Below are positions 1-8,496 of a DNA stretch of 64,000 nt, piece after piece; positions within the stretch are counted from its first letter, which is position 1; each line of letters starts with the position of its first letter. The notes below the pieces were generated by a model that saw only the letters and a program-made list of their open reading frames with translations, was not told where the DNA came from and did not search any database. Where the stretch lies: assembly GCF_001544695.2 (NCBI RefSeq), contig NZ_FCOM02000039.1, forward strand, positions 16,577 to 80,576, given 5' to 3'. The position numbers and the translations under genes were made by a program. The DNA comes from Caballeronia arvi (GTDB lineage Bacteria; Pseudomonadota; Gammaproteobacteria; Burkholderiales; Burkholderiaceae).

Positions 1-187
1 CAATTGCAAGCGCGCGGTATAAGGTCGAGAACTGTTCCTCTGTGACGCGTGCCCCGGGCTGGTCCAAAAGCGCCGCAGGGATGTTCGCGGACGCGAGGTG
101 CCTCTCGACAATGTTCGCCTGCGTCGCGACGCTGTCCAGGAAGCCTTGGACGAGCGACATCGGTACTGTTGCGCCTGGAGCGTGCAT
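1..187 (-). CDS. AraC-type regulator, N-terminal fragment (partial, runs off window start)
   Basis: Reading the minus strand from the ATG at 187 gives an uninterrupted 62-codon frame that runs off the window. The start of the product (LVQGFLDSVA, then the ALLDQPGARV region and EEQFSTLYRALA) resembles the N-terminal domain of the AraC subfamily with an arabinose-operon-regulator-type N-domain, which senses ligand. A second ATG at 160 would give MSLVQG and is equally possible. The DNA-binding half lies outside the window. It follows phaC in the same direction, but an inverted repeat sits between them, so it may be transcribed on its own. The match rests on pattern recognition over about 60 residues. 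Confidence 0.6.
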   Translation of the reverse strand, partial: MHAPGATVPMSLVQGFLDSVATQANIVERHLASANIPAALLDQPGARVTEEQFSTLYRALAI

Positions 188-224
188 GACGTGGTTGCAA
201 GAGGCGAAGACCCTTCAGCATACC

Positions 225-252
225 CTTCCCGTCGCATCACGGCGACGGGAAG
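225..252. terminator. Perfect 11-bp inverted repeat, possible terminator after phaC
   Basis: CTTCCCGTCGC, a 6-nt loop (236-241), then GCGACGGGAAG form a perfect 11-bp GC-rich stem about 55 nt past the phaC stop and just before the partial AraC gene. No T-run follows on either strand, so an intrinsic terminator is not certain. It could also be an operator or an RNA-stability hairpin. Confidence 0.4.
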
Positions 253-306
253 CGTCCCGCCATGCCATGCACGGGTCAAGCATGGGACCCTCGCGTCCCT
301 CCAGAA

Positions 307-2047
307 TCATTGGAACCGCGCTTTCACATACCGCCCCGGTGCGGATTCGATCGCTCTGAACTGGGTATTGCCCAACGTCGTGCGCGCCTCTACTTGTTCA
401 CCCGAGTGCCGCTTGACCCAGGCGATCCAGTGATTCCACCAACTGCCGCGCTGCTGGGCAGCGGTCGCGAACCATTCGTCCGCGGTCTCGCCGCACGCAT
501 CGTTCGTCCAGTAGCTGCGTTTGCTCTTTGCGGCCGGATTGATCACACCCGCGATATGGCCACTTGCCCCCAGCACAAACTCCGTTTCGCCGCCCAACAA
601 TTGCGTGGATTGGTAGGCGGATCGCCACGGCACGATGTGGTCTTCTTCCGTTGCCAGCAAATAGCTTGGCATATCGACCTTTCCAAGATCAACGGCCTTG
701 CCACAAAGCTCAAGCTTGTTTGGCACGCACAGGTTGTTCTCGAGATACATGTTGCGCAGGTAGAAGCTATACATCGGCCCGGGCAGGTTGGTCGTGTCCG
801 AGTTCCAGTACAGCAGATCGAAAGCGGCCGCGGTTTTGCCTTTCAGGTAGTTATTGACGACGTACGGCCAGATCAGATCGTTGGCACGCAACGCCTGGAA
901 CACGAAGCCGAGCTCTCGCCCAGGGTAAAGGCCGCCGCGACCGATGGTCTGTTCTCGCATCGAAACGCCGAGTTCGTCGATAAACACACCCAGATCGCCC
1001 GGTTCGCTGAAGTCGAGCAGCGCCGTCAACAGCGTCAGGCTCGCCACGGGATCTTCACCGTTCGCCCGCATGACCGCAAGCGCCGACGAAAGCATGGTCC
1101 CGCCGACACACCATCCCAAGGCATTGACCTTGTCGGCGTTAATGATGGTACGAGCGACCTCGATCGTCTTCATCACCGTGCTCAAGGTATGCGTCCCAGT
1201 CGGTGTGCGCCAGGTCCTGTTGGGCATTGCGCCATGACACGATAAACACTGTAAGCCCCTGCTCGCTTGCGAAGCGCACAAAGGAATTCTCGGGCTGGAG
1301 GTCCAGGATGTAGAGCTTGTTGATACACGGAGGAACGATCACCAGCGGACGCCGTGCGACCTCGGGCGTCAACGGCGCGTACTGGATCAGTTGGAACAGT
1401 TCATTCTCATAGACCACGGCGCCGCTTGATGTGGCGACGCTGCGGCCTACTTCGAATGCGCTTTGGTCGGTGATCGAGATGGCGCCATCCTTCAGATCTT
1501 CGAGCAGATGCGTAAGGCCTGCGAGCAGACTCAATCCCCTCGATTCAACCGCTTCGCGGATGGCCTCCGGATTGGTCGCTGCGAAATTCGCTGGGCTGGC
1601 AAGGTCGAGAAACTGACGCATGAAAAAGCGCAGTTTTTGCTTGTCCTTGTCATTGAGCGCGCTTCCCTCGACGAGATCTCCGAGCATCCGGGCGTTGAGC
1701 AAATAGCTCTGTTTCAATAGGCTATACCAGCCGTTGTCGGACCACTCCTCGCCATGAAATCTCCGATCGCCGTGCTCGGGCTCGGCCACCGACTTCAATC
1801 CCGGCCGAGCGCCAATCATCCCTTCGATGGCGCTGCTCCAAAGTTCCGTTTGCTGTTGCACGTACTGGGTGCCGGCCCGCATCAGGATGCTTTGCGCGCC
1901 GGACGACCCGGGGATGCTGCCCCGATCGTTAGGGGCAAGCATCGTCGTTCCAAAACGGTTCATTGCGGGCGAAGCGCGCCAAAAATCAAGTCCGGCCCGG
2001 GCCCATCCCATCGCGAACTCATGCGGCATACTGAATGGCATTCTCAT
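307..2047 (-). pseudogene. phaC: Class I poly(3-hydroxyalkanoate) synthase, frameshifted
   Basis: PhaC polymerises (R)-3-hydroxyacyl-CoA into storage polyester at the granule surface. The ATG at 2047 (MRMPFSMPHEF) has a GAGGAG ribosome site. Two frames together cover about 580 codons, the usual class I length. The first frame runs from N-terminus to SWRNAQQDLAHTDWDAYLEHG. The second resumes at VMKTIEVARTI and carries the lipase-like box GWCVGG with the nucleophile Cys, the Asp in TEEDHIVPW and the His in GASGHIAG. The break is near 1172, within GAGCACGGTGATGAAG, and is a net +1 or -2 shift. As written, translation stops at 1139, before the catalytic Cys, so the product would be inactive. A sequencing indel cannot be excluded. 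The gene lies downstream of phaJ. Confidence 0.85.
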
Positions 2048-2061
2048 TGCACTCCTCGCTG

Positions 2062-2533
2062 TTACCCGTTGCTGGCAGCGGAGACCGCGCATGCCTTGGG
2101 GCGATCGTCGCACGAAGTCGGCATGACGATCGCGTCGCCTTCGATCACGACCTTGCCGCCGACCGTGCAAACGGTAGACAGCACCACGCGGCGCTTGTCG
2201 TGAATCAGTTCCTTGACAGTCACTTCCGCTTGCACGGTATCGCCAGGTCGGACAGGCGCCTTGAAGCGCAGGTTTTGACCGAGGTAGATGGTGCCCGGTC
2301 CAGGCAGCCGACCTGCGATCGTCCGCGGAGATGATGCTCGCGGTCAACATTCCGTGAGCGATGCGACCTTTGAAGGGCGTCGTCTGCGCGAACTGCTCAT
2401 TGATGTGGACTGCGTTGATGTCTCCTGACGCGCCAGCGAACAGCAGGATGTCCGCTTCAGTGATGGTCTTTGCGAAATTGGCGCTCATGCCGAGTCGCAA
2501 GTCTTCAAAATCGAATCCGTTAAGTTCATTCAT
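2062..2533 (-). pseudogene. phaJ: (R)-specific enoyl-CoA hydratase (MaoC family), frameshifted
   Basis: PhaJ converts trans-2-enoyl-CoA from beta-oxidation into (R)-3-hydroxyacyl-CoA for PhaC. The hot-dog/MaoC signature is clear: DILLFAGASGDINAVHINE contains the catalytic Asp and His pattern, followed by GRIAHGMLTASIISA. After that the frame moves. The expected continuation, TIAGRLPGPGTIYLGQNL through to a TAA at 2062-2064, is in the next frame. The cause appears to be one extra base near 2323 (GCGGACGATC, where GCGACGATC would keep frame). Without correction the reading frame fuses into phaC. Full length would be about 156 residues, normal for PhaJ. The ATG at 2533 has no strong ribosome site. 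Confidence 0.82.
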
Positions 2534-2616
2534 GATGATTTCAGTTGCTTGGGGCGGCGTCGTGTTGCTTCGTTATCCGCGGTAGATTGTGGAACTCGCG
2601 CCAACCGCTGGTTGGG

Positions 2617-3576
2617 TTAGCCCAGTGCTTGCTCAAATTCCGGTACAACGGCGAACAGATCGCCAACGACGCCGTAGTCAGCGACGCTGAAGATCGGTGC
2701 TTCCGGATCCTTGTTGATTGCGACGATGACCTTCGAGTCCTTCATGCCAGCGAGGTGCTGAATCGCGCCGGAGATGCCGACGGCCACATAGAGTTGCGGC
2801 GCGACGATCTTGCCGGTTTGACCGACCTGGAAATCGTTCGGGACATAGCCCGCATCGACTGCCGCGCGCGATGCGCCCAGCGCCGCACCGAGCTTGTCCG
2901 CCAGCGGCTCCAGCGTCTTCGTGTAGTTCTCGCCGCTGCCCAAGCCACGGCCACCCGACACGATGATGTGCGCGCTCGTCAGCTCCGGACGATCGAGCTT
3001 CGTGACTTCGCGGCTCACGAACCGCGAAATGCCTGCGTCCGCCGCGGCTTCGATCTTTTCGACCGCTGCGTTGCCGCCTTCCACCGCGACCGGATCGAAA
3101 CCCGTCGCACGCACCGTGATGACCTTGATCGGATCGATCGACTGCACGATCGCGATTGCGTTGCCCGCGTAGATCGGGCGCTCGAACGTGTCGGCGCTAT
3201 CGACGGCGGTGATGTCGCTGATCTGCGCGACGTCGAGATGCGCGGCGATGCGCGGCGCGATGTTTTTGCCGTAAGCCGTCGCCGGCGCCAGAATGTGCGA
3301 ATAATCCTTCGCCGGGTCTTGCACAAGCGCCAGCACCGTAGCTTCGACGTTTTCCGCGAGGCCATCGGCGAGTTGGGGCGCATCGGCGAGCAGCACTTTG
3401 GCCACGCCCGCGATCTTCGCCGCTGCATCCGCCGCGCCTTGCGCGTTCGAACCTGCCACTAGCACGTGAATGTCGCCGCCAACGAATTTTCCGACCTCAG
3501 CCGCCGCTGCAACCGTATTGAGCGTCGCTGCCTTGATCGACGCGTTATCGTGTTCTGCGATTACAAGAATAGCCAT
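2617..3576 (-). CDS. etfA: Electron transfer flavoprotein subunit alpha
   Basis: 319 residues. EtfA binds FAD and, with EtfB, passes electrons from acyl-CoA and other dehydrogenases to ETF:quinone oxidoreductase. The N-terminal half has the alpha/beta fold start (MAILVIAEHDNASIKAATLN) and the RPELTSAHIIVSGGRGLGSGENY linker. The C-terminal FAD-binding domain shows GQTGKIVAPQLYVAVGISGAIQHLAGM and INKDPEAPIF. Length and motifs match the family. It starts 2 nt after the etfB stop, so the two are co-translated. The frame is intact. phaJ follows 83 nt downstream on the same strand. Confidence 0.97.
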   Translation of the reverse strand: MAILVIAEHDNASIKAATLNTVAAAAEVGKFVGGDIHVLVAGSNAQGAADAAAKIAGVAKVLLADAPQLADGLAENVEATVLALVQDPAKDYSHILAPATAYGKNIAPRIAAHLDVAQISDITAVDSADTFERPIYAGNAIAIVQSIDPIKVITVRATGFDPVAVEGGNAAVEKIEAAADAGISRFVSREVTKLDRPELTSAHIIVSGGRGLGSGENYTKTLEPLADKLGAALGASRAAVDAGYVPNDFQVGQTGKIVAPQLYVAVGISGAIQHLAGMKDSKVIVAINKDPEAPIFSVADYGVVGDLFAVVPEFEQALG

Positions 3577-3578
3577 GT

Positions 3579-4328
3579 TCAGATCACCTTCGCTTCGGTT
3601 TTCAGTTTTTCCACCAGCGTCTTCACGTCCGGCACGGTGATGCCGGCGCTGCGCTTCGGCGGCTCGCTGACTTTCAGCGTCTTCAGACGCGGCGCGACAT
3701 CGACGCCTAGATCGGCCGGCTTCACGGTCGTCAGCGGCTTCTTCTTCGCCTTCATGATGTTCGGCAGCGTCACGTAGCGCGGCTCGTTCAGGCGCAGGTC
3801 GGTCGTCACGACTGCCGGGAGCTTCAGCGAGAGCGTTTCCGAGCCGCCATCGACTTCGCGCGACACAGTTGCCTTGCCATCGGCGATCACGACCTTCGAC
3901 GCGAACGTCGCCTGCGGCAAACCCGCCAACGCGGCAAGCATCTGACCGGTCTGATTCGAGTCGTCATCGATGGCCTGCTTGCCGAGAATCACGAGATCGG
4001 GCTTTTCCTGATCAACCAGCGCCTTCAAAAGCTTCGCGATCGCCAGCGGCTGCAATTCATCCACGGATTCGACGAGAATCGCGCGATCCGCACCAATGGC
4101 CAGCGCCGTGCGCAACGTCTCCTGACATAGCGCGACACCGCAAGAAACCGCAACCACCTCCGTCACAACACCCGTTTCCTTCAGACGCATCGCCTCTTCC
4201 ACGGCAATCTCGTCGAACGGATTCATCGACATCTTCACGTTGGCGATATCGACTCCCGTGTTGTCCGACTTCACACGGACCTTCACGTTGTAATCAATCA
4301 CTCGCTTTACGGCGACAAGAACTCTCAC
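3579..4328 (-). CDS. etfB: Electron transfer flavoprotein subunit beta
   Basis: 249 residues, the usual length. EtfB binds AMP and forms the ETF heterodimer with EtfA. Recognisable parts are the start MRVLVAVKRVIDYNVKVRVK, the NPFDEIAVEEAMRLKE region, and LVILGKQAIDDDSNQTGQML, which contains the nucleotide-binding stretch. The start codon is GTG at 4328, preceded by TAGGAG at good spacing. It is the first gene of etfB-etfA, possibly followed by phaJ-phaC, which links beta-oxidation electron flow with polyester synthesis. No special promoter is recognised upstream. Confidence 0.97.
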   Translation of the reverse strand: MRVLVAVKRVIDYNVKVRVKSDNTGVDIANVKMSMNPFDEIAVEEAMRLKETGVVTEVVAVSCGVALCQETLRTALAIGADRAILVESVDELQPLAIAKLLKALVDQEKPDLVILGKQAIDDDSNQTGQMLAALAGLPQATFASKVVIADGKATVSREVDGGSETLSLKLPAVVTTDLRLNEPRYVTLPNIMKAKKKPLTTVKPADLGVDVAPRLKTLKVSEPPKRSAGITVPDVKTLVEKLKTEAKVI

Positions 4329-4706
4329 AAAAATCTCCTACTCGGAAACAGTCATAGCAATGGTGTACTTCGTGCCCTCGCGGCCCGACCTCAAAGCCAG
4401 ATTCCACCCTGCCGGATTGCGAACAGCAACGTGAGCAACGATTGAGGACATGCTATCGGAGCAGACGACAGAATCGACTATCCAAGTTTGACGATCTATT
4501 GATAAATCTTGCCAACAGCGTCACCGACGCGCGGGACGACGGAGTGTCGGTGGACGTCACGCTGGATATCAGAAAGTCATCTGCAGAGCCAACCGTATTG
4601 GAGAAAAGGCCGCAGGGGCGGACGTGAACCGTTGACTCGAAGAGTCTCGCTTTCGAGGTGTTGGAGGCGGTCGGCACACCCGCAGCGCGCAAACCGCCTG
4701 CACTTG
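4329..4706. other. Intergenic gap, no gene supported
   Basis: This 378-bp gap lies between etfB (minus) and the AraC gene end (minus). Short open frames exist on both strands, but none has a convincing ribosome site or a family signature. A short plus-strand stretch near 4490-4560 (LLINLANSVTDARDDG) faintly recalls a histidine-kinase ATPase motif, but it is too short to call. It presumably contains the etf promoter near 4340-4450. Confidence 0.5.
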
Positions 4707-5714
4707 TCATTTCTCTAACTGCTTATTCCGCCATGCGCGAGGTGATGTGCCAAACCGCGCCGTGAACCATTGCGTGAAGGTGGACTGTCTGGGATAACCG
4801 AGCAGCATTGCCACCTGCCCGATCGGGTAACGGCGATTGCTTAGATAGCGCGCTGCGAGTTCCCGGCGAACTTCCTCGACGAGATCGGAGAAATTGGTAC
4901 CTGCCGTTCCGAGCTGGCGCTGCATGGTGCGTACGCTCAGGTGAAGGTGGTTTGCAACTTGATCGACAGCAGCCTGGTCGATGGGCAGCAGCAGGTAGAT
5001 GGTCTTGCGCACATCCAGCACAATCGAGTTTGGCCCTGAAACATTAAGAGGGTTAGCAAGGCTCTCCGCATACCTCACGAGTTCCAGATCCGCGTTCGGA
5101 TTCGGGCGATCGAGATCCTCAGCGGCGCAGACAATGCCGTTGAAGTCGCTGTTGAACGTGATCGGGCATCCGAAAAAACGCCGGTGATAACTGATGCTCG
5201 CCGGCGCAGGATGGGAGAAGTAGACGCCCCTTGGCTGCCAGTGTTCCCCGAGGACGGCGACACAACTGCGGGCCAGCACGCCCATGGCGAGTTCAGTGGC
5301 CTGGTGCGTCGTAATCCCCTGCTCGGCAATGATCTCTTCGCGGATCACGACCGTGCTCCCGCCTGCTTCCACATGAATAGCCAGCGCCTCGTTAAGCAGA
5401 TGGCGATACTGAATCGCCGCCAGTAGGACCTCGCGCAGGGTGCGCTTGTGCGAAAGCATCAGCTCGAGCATGCCGAAATCAAGTGGTTGGCGCGTGTCGG
5501 CCATCTCTAGCCCAAAGGTCGGGCACTTCGCACTCGAGGCGGCACTTTCCAGCAGCTGGCAAACCGCTGTAATGGGAATGCGTTGTTCCAGATTGGGCAG
5601 GACGACGGCATCGAGCCCCACCTGCCTCAGCAGTTCCAGGGGCATCAGCCCGTGCCGCCGCGCGACCTGCAGGTAGCCGCTTAACGCCCTCGCACGGACC
5701 ATCGGCTCTGCCAT
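4707..5714 (-). CDS. AraC-family transcriptional regulator of the adjacent catabolic operon
   Basis: 335 residues from the ATG at 5714 (MAEPMVRARALSGYLQVARR). It is preceded by GAGGAG 8 nt upstream, which favours this start over a longer frame beginning at 5879. The N-terminal 220 residues match the arabinose-binding-like domain of the OruR/ArgR subfamily (RIPITAVCQLLESAA, LDFGMLELMLSHKRTLREVL, FSHPAPASISYHRRFFGCPI). The C-terminal 100 residues hold two helix-turn-helix motifs: QVANHLHLSVRTMQRQL, then IGQVAMLLGYPRQSTFTQWF with GTSPRAWR. It is transcribed divergently from the BKACE operon, and two direct repeats in the shared promoter region are likely its site. It is probably an activator responding to the pathway substrate. 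Confidence 0.93.
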   Translation of the reverse strand: MAEPMVRARALSGYLQVARRHGLMPLELLRQVGLDAVVLPNLEQRIPITAVCQLLESAASSAKCPTFGLEMADTRQPLDFGMLELMLSHKRTLREVLLAAIQYRHLLNEALAIHVEAGGSTVVIREEIIAEQGITTHQATELAMGVLARSCVAVLGEHWQPRGVYFSHPAPASISYHRRFFGCPITFNSDFNGIVCAAEDLDRPNPNADLELVRYAESLANPLNVSGPNSIVLDVRKTIYLLLPIDQAAVDQVANHLHLSVRTMQRQLGTAGTNFSDLVEEVRRELAARYLSNRRYPIGQVAMLLGYPRQSTFTQWFTARFGTSPRAWRNKQLEK

Positions 5715-5792
5715 TTTTCGATCTCCTCGACGCGGCAGCCCGCACTGCACGGCCGTTTGAGCGCGCGATTGGTACTTCCACCTAGTGGCACC

Positions 5793-5821
5793 AAAACGAA
5801 AATGATTGGCGCCGTAACGAA
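5793..5821. promoter_or_regulatory. Direct repeat in divergent promoter, candidate AraC operator
   Basis: AACGAAAA occurs at 5793-5800 and again at 5814-5821, exactly 21 bp apart (two helical turns), with further similarity downstream of each copy. Same-face direct repeats are the usual site layout for AraC-type activators. The pair lies about 80 bp upstream of the regulator start and 87-115 bp upstream of the BKACE start, inside the only shared intergenic region. Binding is inferred from position and spacing. Confidence 0.45.
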
Positions 5822-5907
5822 AAAGTCTATCGCAAGGCCGGCCTACAGTGTAGCCATACACCGAACGGCACGCCGGCATCGGTGCTCAACACCCAGGAGC
5901 CCTTTCC

Positions 5908-6963
5908 ATGCAATTTCTCGACGACTCGCTTCATCCCCAAAACCAGCAGAAGGTTGTTATCACCGTCGCCCCCTACGCCCCCGAGTGGATGCCGTCCGAC
6001 TTCCCGGAGGACATTGCGGTCACGATGGACGAGCAGATTCAAAAGGCCGTCGATTGCTATGAAGCCGGAGCGAGAGTGCTGCACCTGCACGTGCGCGAAC
6101 TCGACGGCAAGGGATCGAAGCGCTTGTCCAAGTTCAACGAATTGATCGCCGGCGTGCGCAAGGCGGTGCCCGACATGATCATCCAGGTCGGCGGCTCCAT
6201 CTCCTTCGCGCCGGAAGATGAAGGCCAGGCCGCGACGTGGCTGTCCGATGACACGCGCCATATGCTTGCCGAGCTGGACCCGAAGCCTGACCAGGTAACG
6301 ATCGCGATCAACACCACGCAGATGAACATCATGGAGTTGATGACGCCGGAGGCCGTGGCGGGTACCTCGCTCGCTGAACCGGTATTGCAGCAAGCCTATC
6401 GCGAGATGACTGTCCCCGCAGGTCCGGGCTGGGTTGAAGAGCATCTGCGACGCCTGCAGGCTGCGGGTATCCAGCCGCACTTCCAACTCGCGGGCGTGCA
6501 CTCCTACGACACGATCGAACGCATGATCCGCCGCGGCATCTACAAAGGCCCGGTCAACCTGACCTGGATTGGCATCGCCGGCGGCGCCGACGGCCCCAAT
6601 CCCTACAACTTCATGTATCTCCTGCAGCGCGCAGCCGATGGCGTCTGCGTCACCTCAGAGTCTCTTTTACATAACGTGCTGCCGCTCAACATGATGTCCA
6701 TGGCAATGGGGTTCCATCCGCGCGTCGGCACTGAAGACACCCTCACCGATCAGCACGGCAATCGCATGACGTCCGTGCAGCAGATCCGGCAGTGCGTGCG
6801 TGTCGCCCATGAGCTCGGCCGTGAAATCGCCACCGGCAAGGAAGCCCGCGAGATCTACCGCATCGGTACCTGGTACGACGGCGTTGACGAGACGCTGGCA
6901 GCGAACGGCATGGCACCGAACCGCCAGCCCGGCGCCCGAGGTGTTCCGCTGCGCGCTGCTTGA
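5908..6963 (+). CDS. Beta-keto acid cleavage enzyme (BKACE, DUF849)
   Basis: 351 residues. BKACE enzymes are Zn-dependent TIM barrels that condense a beta-keto acid with acetyl-CoA and release acetoacetate plus a new acyl-CoA. Characterised members act on 3-keto-5-aminohexanoate or dehydrocarnitine. The zinc-binding HLHVRE motif starts at about residue 59 (H59, H61). IIQVGGSISFAPEDEG and LTWIGIAGGADGPNPYN are further family landmarks. It is longer than the roughly 300 residues of the first characterised member. The ATG has AGGAG 9 nt upstream. First gene of the operon, divergent from the AraC regulator. The true beta-keto acid is unknown. Acetoacetyl-CoA synthetase two genes on would take up the released acetoacetate. 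Confidence 0.93.
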   Translation: MQFLDDSLHPQNQQKVVITVAPYAPEWMPSDFPEDIAVTMDEQIQKAVDCYEAGARVLHLHVRELDGKGSKRLSKFNELIAGVRKAVPDMIIQVGGSISFAPEDEGQAATWLSDDTRHMLAELDPKPDQVTIAINTTQMNIMELMTPEAVAGTSLAEPVLQQAYREMTVPAGPGWVEEHLRRLQAAGIQPHFQLAGVHSYDTIERMIRRGIYKGPVNLTWIGIAGGADGPNPYNFMYLLQRAADGVCVTSESLLHNVLPLNMMSMAMGFHPRVGTEDTLTDQHGNRMTSVQQIRQCVRVAHELGREIATGKEAREIYRIGTWYDGVDETLAANGMAPNRQPGARGVPLRAA

Positions 6964-7099
6964 GTACAAGATCGTACGTTCGCCGCCTGGCTACGTCGTT
7001 GCTTCGCAGCCCTTGCGAAGCAGCGATTTCCCGGTCTCTCCAGGAGGCCGCTAAATAGAAAGAGGTTCTCCATGAAAGAGCCTCGGCTCGGAGACATCA

Positions 7100-8443
7100 A
7101 TGATGGACTTGCATTCCGCTGCGCCGCGCTCGGACGAGCGCGACGGCTACCTCGTCAGTCGGCGTCAGGCGTGGTTCGCCTTCGCAATGACTTTCGCGCT
7201 CATGTTGTTCGACTACATCGACCGTCAGGTCATCGTGTCGCTGTTTCCGCACTTGAAAACCGCCTGGGGTCTGTCGGACATGCAACTGGGCAGCCTGGTG
7301 TCAATCATCTCCATCGTCGTGGCCGCGGGCGGCCTTCCTGTCGCGCTGATGGCTGACCGCTTCAGCCGGGTCAAAAGCATCTTCGTAATGGCAACGGTGT
7401 GGAGCCTGGCGACAATCTCCTGCATGTTCGCGCGCAGTTTCGGACAGCTCTTCGCAGCACGCGCCATCGTTGGTCTTGGCGAGACGGGCTACGGCTCGGT
7501 GGGCGGCGCCCTGATTGCCAGCCTGTTTCCGAAGCGGCTGCGCACCACGCTGCTGGGCGCCTTTTTCGCGGCGGCCTCGCTCGGTTCCGTGCTGGGCGTG
7601 ATGTTGGGTGGTGTTGTCGCGTCGCATTGGGGCTGGAAAGCGGCATTCGGTGTCGTCGGCGTCCCGGGCCTCGTCCTCGCGTTTCTGTACCTGCTCGTGC
7701 CGGACTATAAGACGGTGGAACTCGCCCCCCGCATGGACAAGACACGGCACTCTGTGCAGAGCTTTGCGCGGCAGATCGTCTCGACGCTGGCTGGCTCGCC
7801 CGCCGTATGGTGGACCTGCCTCGGCGCCGCGCTTCAACTCGTCGTCGTGTCGATGATCTGGTCGTGGCTTCCCAGCTACTTTCACCGTTACCACGGCGCC
7901 GCTCCGGAGCACGCAGGGATGCTGGCCGCGGTGATCGTGCTGTGCGGTGCCGTGGGTTCGGTTATCTGGGGTGTGGCGGCGGATGCTGTTGCCGTACGCC
8001 GGCCGCGCAACAAACTCGTGATGATGGCCATTCTGTGCACGGCAACGCTGCTGGTCTTTGTGACGGCCTTTGGCGGCACCATGCCCGCGAACCTGCAGTT
8101 CCTGCTGATCGCGCTGGGTGGTTTCCTGATGATGTGCACGGTGGCGCCTACCGCCACCGTGGTGCTCAACGTGATTCATCCGGGTGTCCGTTCCACCGGA
8201 GCCGCCATTCTGGCGCTGTTCCAGAATCTGTTCGGCCTTGCTGTCGGTCCCTTCGTTGGCGGCCTGCTGTCAGACGCTTTCGGCCTGCAGGCAGCGCTCG
8301 CAGTTGTGCCCGCTTTCGGTTTGCTCTCGGCGCTGTGTTTTTTGCTCGCCATGCGCACCTATGAGTCTGAACTGGCGAAGGTGGAGCATATCCGCCTAGA
8401 TGCCGCGACCTCGCCGGGATCACCGATGACGGTATCGGCCTGA
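7100..8443 (+). CDS. MFS transporter, likely importer of the pathway substrate
   Basis: 447 residues with about 12 hydrophobic segments. The first is in AWFAFAMTFALMLFDYIDRQ, a start typical of the anion:cation symporter and related MFS branches of Burkholderiaceae. The loop 2-3 signature appears as GLPVALMADRFSRVKSI. A central cytoplasmic loop (YKTVELAPRMDKTRHS) separates the two halves. Inner membrane. Start ATG at 7100 (MMDLHSAAPRSDERDG) with GGAG upstream. It lies between BKACE and acetoacetyl-CoA synthetase, so it probably carries an organic acid or betaine-like compound. The substrate cannot be read from sequence. Confidence 0.92.
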   Translation: MMDLHSAAPRSDERDGYLVSRRQAWFAFAMTFALMLFDYIDRQVIVSLFPHLKTAWGLSDMQLGSLVSIISIVVAAGGLPVALMADRFSRVKSIFVMATVWSLATISCMFARSFGQLFAARAIVGLGETGYGSVGGALIASLFPKRLRTTLLGAFFAAASLGSVLGVMLGGVVASHWGWKAAFGVVGVPGLVLAFLYLLVPDYKTVELAPRMDKTRHSVQSFARQIVSTLAGSPAVWWTCLGAALQLVVVSMIWSWLPSYFHRYHGAAPEHAGMLAAVIVLCGAVGSVIWGVAADAVAVRRPRNKLVMMAILCTATLLVFVTAFGGTMPANLQFLLIALGGFLMMCTVAPTATVVLNVIHPGVRSTGAAILALFQNLFGLAVGPFVGGLLSDAFGLQAALAVVPAFGLLSALCFLLAMRTYESELAKVEHIRLDAATSPGSPMTVSA

Positions 8444-8496
8444 GCCGCGCAGCAATGCGCCTTGACAGCAAACACCCTCTTATCGGTACCCGAGCA

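Noticed and set aside
1139..2533. Single 464-codon fused PhaJ-PhaC protein
   Set aside because: The junction is caused by the phaJ frameshift. The middle part is nonsense sequence, and phaC has its own start with a GAGGAG site at 2047.
4442..4627. Histidine-kinase ATPase-like stretch
   Set aside because: Only about ten residues resemble the N-box. There are no other kinase boxes and no ribosome site.
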